Origin: Chitinophagaceae bacterium
Lineage (GTDB): Bacteria; Bacteroidota; Bacteroidia; Chitinophagales; Chitinophagaceae
Direction: 5' to 3'
NCBI GenBank assembly: GCA_016713085.1
Contig: JADJPV010000002.1
Location: 1,364,001 to 1,428,000, forward strand
Length of the DNA: 64,000 bases
Under the pieces are notes generated by a model. The model made no database searches, was not told the DNA's origin, and saw only the letters and a list, made by a program, of their open reading frames with translations. This document shows positions 60,039 to 64,000 of the stretch, piece by piece (position 1 is the stretch's first letter; every line of letters begins with the position of its first letter). The position numbers and the translations under genes are program-made.

Positions 60039-60185
60039 ATGCAAAAGGAAGATGCTACCTGGAAAATAGTAGAAAAAGATGTAGCCGTTTGGATTACAGA
60101 CTCTTCTGCTCATTTACATGAAAAAATTGAAGAGATGATGAATAGCATTAATCCCGAAGAAAACAGCATTCCAATCAACGAATAA
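60039..60185 (+). CDS. Small acidic protein of unknown function
   Basis: 48 aa (MQKEDATWKIVEKDVAVWIT...); acidic, helical C-terminus (HLHEKIEEMMNSINPEEN). Follows the basic 59-aa protein by one base. The opposite charges hint at a complex, but this is a guess. Confidence 0.55.
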   Translation: MQKEDATWKIVEKDVAVWITDSSAHLHEKIEEMMNSINPEENSIPINE

Positions 60186-60207
60186 CTCTGAAAAACCGCA
60201 GAATTTT

Positions 60208-60242
60208 ATAAAGTGGCATTAATCCCTGCCACTTTATTTTTT
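60208..60242 (+). terminator. Intrinsic terminator of the small-protein pair
   Basis: ATAAAGTGGCA (60208-60218) pairs with TGCCACTTTAT (60227-60237); loop TTAATCCC; followed by TTTTTTT. Confidence 0.88.
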
Positions 60243-60362
60243 TGTGCCTGCTCCATTTACTTTCACAGAATAACTGATAGTTAGTTTCCAAATTTTTTAA
60301 ATTCATCCGCAGGCTTATATTCGCAGCCCCAATTAAAAAAAAACAGAAAACAAAACGATACA

Positions 60363-62621
60363 ATGAGTGATTTTTCATCAAAGATTGCAGGGCTGCTGGG
60401 CCTGCGAGTGCAGCAGGTTGAAACCGTACTTGAACTGCTGGAAGAAGGTTCCACCATCCCCTTTATTGCCCGCTACCGGAAAGACAAAACCGGTAATCTC
60501 GACGAAGTTGTAATTCAGCAGATCCAGGATCAGTCGAAATTCTTAAAAGAATTTACCGAACGCAAAGCCTTTATTGAAAAAACAATCACCGAGCAGGAAA
60601 AGATGACAGAGGCTTTACAACAAAAATTAGACAAAGCATCTACCATCAATGAACTGGAAGATATTTATCTCCCCTACAAACCCAAACGAAAAACAAAAGC
60701 TCAAACGGCAAGAGAAAATGGATTAGAACCCTTATCGGTTTTACTGCTTGAGCAAAAAGATATCGATGTAAATGAACAGGCTGCCACATTCATCAACGAA
60801 AAAATAAAAACAGTTGAAGAAGCATTGCAGGGAGCCAGGGATATTATTTCAGAACAGGTGAATGAAGATGCCAATGTGCGTGCCAAACTGCGTAAGTTTT
60901 TTGAAGACCGTGCACTTGTAAAAACCATTGTTATCAAAGACAAGGAAACAGAAGGTGTTAAGTATAAAGATTATTTCGACTTCAGCGAACCTGTACATAA
61001 AATTCCATCGCACCGCATTCTTGCTGTTTTACGTGGTTTTACAGAAAGTATTTTAAAGATGAGTATTGAGCCGGAAGAAGAACTGGCAATTGAACTCATT
61101 GAAGAGCAATTTATAAAAGGCATGAACGAAAGCAGTGCCCATGTAAAGAAAGCAGTTAAAGATGCTTACAAGAGATTGCTGCAACCAAGTCTTGAAACAG
61201 AGTTCCGTTCGCAGCTAAAACAGAAAGGCGATGAAGATGCGATCAATGTGTTTTCAGAAAACCTGCGTCAGTTGTTGTTGAGCAGTCCTTTGGGAAGCAA
61301 ACGAATTCTTGCACTTGATCCCGGTTACCGAACCGGTTGTAAAATTGTTTGTCTTGATGAAAAAGCTGATCTGCAGACAACTGATCTCATCTATATTCAT
61401 GAGCCGGGCAAGTTACATGCAGCTGAACTCACCATTCGTCATTTGGTTTCAACTTACAATACACAGGTGTTTGCCATTGGCGATGGAACTGCAGGAAGGG
61501 AAACAGAACAGTTCATTAAGAAATTAAATCTTGGTCTGCCGATTTTCCTGGTAAATGAAGATGGTGCTTCTGTTTATAGCGCAAGTGAAGTGGCAAGAGA
61601 GGAATTTCCTGATCATGATATTACAATACGTGGTGCTGTAAGTATAGGAAGACGATTGATGGATCCTTTGGCTGAATTAGTGAAGATCGATCCAAAGAGT
61701 ATTGGTGTTGGACAATACCAGCACGATGTAAACCAAATGCGGTTGAAAGAACGTTTGGATCAAACAGTAGTAAGCTGTGTAAACCAGGTAGGCGTTAATC
61801 TCAATACTGCCAGTAAAAACCTGTTGAGTTATGTAAGTGGTATCAACAGCAGTATTGCAGAAAACATTGTGAAGTACAGGAATGAAATTGGCCGCTTTAA
61901 GAATCGTAAACAATTATTGAAAGTACCGAGGCTTGGTGAAAAAGCATTTGAACAATGTGCAGGTTTCTTACGTATTCCTGATGGTGAAAATGCATTGGAT
62001 AAAAGTGCTGTACATCCCGAAGCATATCCACTGGTTGAACGAATGGCAACTGATCTACAGTTAAAAGTGGAAGATTTGATTGGCAATGAAACCAATATTA
62101 AGCAGGTAACATCAAAAAAATATGTAAGCGAACAGTTTGGTGAATTAACCATTACTGATATCCTGAAAGAATTGGTGAAGCCCGGGCTTGATCCACGCAG
62201 TGAAGTACAGGTATTTGAATATGCCAACATCTTCAGCATTGATGAAGTAAAAGCAGGTATGGTAATTCCCGGGATGGTTACCAATCTTACACGTTTTGGT
62301 GCTTTTGTAGACATTGGCGTAAAGCAGGATGGCTTGGTGCATGTATCGGAAATTTCACACGACTATATTACTGACCCTGCAGAAAAACTAAAGTTGAATG
62401 ATAAAGTGATGGTAAAAGTTGTTGAAGTTGATATTGCAAGGAAACGAATTGCATTATCCATTAAGCAAACACAGGAAGCTCCTGCAAGAGGAACAAGATT
62501 CAACAATTCAACTGCAAGACAGGGAAATCAAAGTGCAGGATTTAAAAAGAAAGAAGAAGACTTAAGCAGTATGAGTGTGAATGATGCATTAAGTGCATTG
62601 AAGAAAAAGTTCGGTAAATAA
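60363..62621 (+). CDS. tex: Tex, S1-domain RNA-binding transcription accessory protein
   Basis: 752 aa. Domains in order: N-terminal Tex region (LLEEGSTIPFIARYRKDKTGNLDE, 25-50), YqgF-like domain (RILALDPGYRTGCKIVCLDEK; FAIGDGTAGRETEQFI), two helix-hairpin-helix motifs (VNLNTASKNLLSYVSGI; LLKVPRLGEKAFEQCAGFLRI) and an S1 domain (VIPGMVTNLTRFGAFVDIGVKQDGLVHVSE). It binds nucleic acid and affects transcription. Intact and alone. The tail is basic and Asn/Gln-rich. Confidence 0.96.
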   Translation: MSDFSSKIAGLLGLRVQQVETVLELLEEGSTIPFIARYRKDKTGNLDEVVIQQIQDQSKFLKEFTERKAFIEKTITEQEKMTEALQQKLDKASTINELEDIYLPYKPKRKTKAQTARENGLEPLSVLLLEQKDIDVNEQAATFINEKIKTVEEALQGARDIISEQVNEDANVRAKLRKFFEDRALVKTIVIKDKETEGVKYKDYFDFSEPVHKIPSHRILAVLRGFTESILKMSIEPEEELAIELIEEQFIKGMNESSAHVKKAVKDAYKRLLQPSLETEFRSQLKQKGDEDAINVFSENLRQLLLSSPLGSKRILALDPGYRTGCKIVCLDEKADLQTTDLIYIHEPGKLHAAELTIRHLVSTYNTQVFAIGDGTAGRETEQFIKKLNLGLPIFLVNEDGASVYSASEVAREEFPDHDITIRGAVSIGRRLMDPLAELVKIDPKSIGVGQYQHDVNQMRLKERLDQTVVSCVNQVGVNLNTASKNLLSYVSGINSSIAENIVKYRNEIGRFKNRKQLLKVPRLGEKAFEQCAGFLRIPDGENALDKSAVHPEAYPLVERMATDLQLKVEDLIGNETNIKQVTSKKYVSEQFGELTITDILKELVKPGLDPRSEVQVFEYANIFSIDEVKAGMVIPGMVTNLTRFGAFVDIGVKQDGLVHVSEISHDYITDPAEKLKLNDKVMVKVVEVDIARKRIALSIKQTQEAPARGTRFNNSTARQGNQSAGFKKKEEDLSSMSVNDALSALKKKFGK

Positions 62622-62641
62622 AACACACGCAGTTATAAATT

Positions 62642-62685
62642 AAACAGGCGCAGTTACACTTTGGGAGTTTCAGCTGCGCCTGTTT
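62642..62685. terminator. Bidirectional terminator between tex and the barrel gene
   Basis: AAACAGGCGCAG (62642-62653) pairs with CTGCGCCTGTTT (62674-62685) over 12 bp; 20-nt loop. Placed between convergent genes. Confidence 0.8.
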
Positions 62686-62698
62686 CAGTTCAGTAAGC

Positions 62699-63387
62699 TT
62701 ACAATCTGAACCCGACTGTAAAGCTCAAAACTCTATGCTTGTTATTTTCATCTGCACTGCTGTTACTACCCGATTGCAGTTTTGCTAAACCAAAGCCATA
62801 GTTTACAGAGAACAATGCCTTTTCTCCTTCAAAACCAATTGTTCCGTTTAAACCATAATCAAAACGGCGGATAATACCAAAGCCTGCTCCTTCTTCGCCT
62901 GAAGTAGTTGGATCATCGTTAGAGAATTTAATTTTCTCATCTCCGCTGAATGATACACCAAATATTTTTCCTTCTGTTTTGTTTTTTCCTGCAATACCCA
63001 TTGCTGCATATGGACCGGCTCCTACAAAGAATTTTAATCTCGCCCCATTGGAACTTTCAAAACCACATTTACAGGAACTTCAATATACATCGGGTTACTG
63101 GTTGCCCTGTAATAGCTCTGATCAGTAGTATTTCCTGATTGTGTTTTAGTGCCTTTACCAGTAAAAAAAATACCAGGCTGTAAATAAAGAAAAGGCACAA
63201 TTGGGATATCACCCTGAAGTCCTGCATGAAAACTTACCAGTGTTTTTGCATCATCAATACTGCCATCTTTTGCAATTGACACATTTGCCATGTTTAAGCC
63301 TCCTTTTAAAAACACCGAAGATTTTTGAGCTGATACACTTCCGATAGCAACACCCGTTAAAATCAAACAAATTAATTTAAGCTTCAT
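62699..63387 (-). CDS. Outer-membrane beta-barrel protein, with one apparent frameshift
   Basis: About 229 aa from the ATG at 63387 (MKLKLICLILTGVAIGSVSAQ, signal peptide). The two frames join if the four-G run at about 63042-63045 had five G, giving VLKVPMGARLKFFVGAGPYAA. Barrel-like strands: VFLKGGLNMANVSI, LVSFHAGLQGDIPI, FLYLQPGIFFTGKG, MYIEVPVNVVLK, and last FTVGFRL. This fits the PorT-like/OMP barrel family common in this phylum. Confidence 0.82.
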
Positions 63388-63530
63388 AATGATAATTTTA
63401 TGTCCCTTAGCCAAACACTATGCCAAAACATTTCAGGAACAGTTAAAACAAAGATGATATCAATGATTCTTTACGTATTTTCAATACCTGTGGATTCAGA
63501 CTGCAAAAAAAGAAATAATTTTTTTCACGC

Positions 63531-64000
63531 ATGAAAAAAAATATTTACCCGATAGATATTCTTTTAATGGGCATATTGCTTTTCTGGTATGTTTTTCAAC
63601 GTGCTATTTTGCTTTCATTAACACATGATGAAAGTGCGACAACTGATCTTGTTTCTGTTGCGTTAGCTGATATCATGTTTGCACCCAATCAATTTCAAAC
63701 AGCCAATAATCATATTCTTCATTCCATTCTTATGAAATGGAGTGTGACAGCATTTGGATGGAAAGAATGGAGCATAAGACTGCCCAATATTTTGTTCTTT
63801 GTTTTGTACTATGCAACTGCTGCCTGGTATATACATCAGCTTTCGAAGAATCTGTTTATGCGAATTGCAGGTGTTTTTATTCTTTGTACTGTCCCCTACC
63901 TGCTCGACTTCTTTTCGCTTGCCCGTGGATACGGAATGGCTAATGCTTTTTCCTTAGCTGCGATTGTATTGCTCATTACTTATTTTCAGCATGCAGAAAA
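63531..64000 (+). CDS. GT39-like membrane glycosyltransferase, N-terminal part
   Basis: Runs off the window end; 156 codons present. Starts MKKNIYPIDILLMGILLFWY; first helix, then SLTHDESATTDLV with the acidic pair in the first periplasmic loop, ANNHILHSILMKW, and EWSIRLPNILFFVLYY. This HDE ... NNHxLxS ... RLP order is that of GT39/ArnT-like dolichyl- or undecaprenyl-phosphate sugar transferases. Substrate unknown. Confidence 0.78.
   Translation, partial: MKKNIYPIDILLMGILLFWYVFQRAILLSLTHDESATTDLVSVALADIMFAPNQFQTANNHILHSILMKWSVTAFGWKEWSIRLPNILFFVLYYATAAWYIHQLSKNLFMRIAGVFILCTVPYLLDFFSLARGYGMANAFSLAAIVLLITYFQHAE

Overview
The window is from a Bacteroidota genome, most likely Chitinophagaceae or a close relative. 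The evidence is a type IX secretion C-terminal domain, promoter -7 boxes of the TAnnTTTG type (for example 47864-47871), absence of Shine-Dalgarno dependence, a TonB receptor with a carboxypeptidase-like N-terminus, a RAYT transposase, moderate-to-low GC by eye, and many short dispersed palindromes.

Layout. 1-13054 is one minus-strand cluster for pectin-type glycans: GH95, GH28, a split ~883-aa glycosidase-like gene and PL1, followed by an intracellular module (Gfo/Idh/MocA dehydrogenase, RhaT-like symporter, lactonase-type amidohydrolase, two tandem CaiB/BaiF CoA-transferases, a solute-binding-protein fold without a signal peptide, and a MaoC hydratase). No SusC/SusD pair or regulator is visible. 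13553-23936 is mostly housekeeping: tRNA-Ser, mutS2, DUF1684, msrA, a T9SS cargo, an OppA-like lipoprotein, an M1 peptidase and a flippase. 23938-35075 is the his/trp region: hisA, hisH, a plus-strand tRNA-Gly, then trpA, trpB, an Imm26-like gene, a RAYT, two tandem trpF genes, trpC, trpD, a small unknown, trpG, a DUF559 gene, trpE, and upstream of trpE a Trp-codon attenuator with a WWW leader peptide. 35237-46792 holds DUF2147, an exonuclease/GIY-YIG fusion, a collagen-like lipoprotein, valS, a HExxH/propeller/barrel protein, a PrsW-like protease and a MazF-type toxin with an unusually large partner. 46851-52923 holds a broken Lrp regulator, ahcY, and a putative copper module with an OprC-like receptor. 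53228-64000 holds a predicted secreted papain-like protein, an active/inactive M14 pair, a cyclophilin, tex, barrel proteins and the start of a GT39-like glycosyltransferase.

Three points stand out. First, the trp operon has a complete ribosome-sensing attenuator. Second, eight copies of one short GC-rich palindromic element sit inside or at the ends of his/trp genes, three of them in frame within proteins (four if the trpA break is a sequencing error); valS carries a comparable insert. Third, about a dozen genes carry apparent 1-nt indels, mostly one base missing from a homopolymer, including trpA, trpB and trpG. I read these mainly as consensus errors, so affected genes are described at full length with the break marked.
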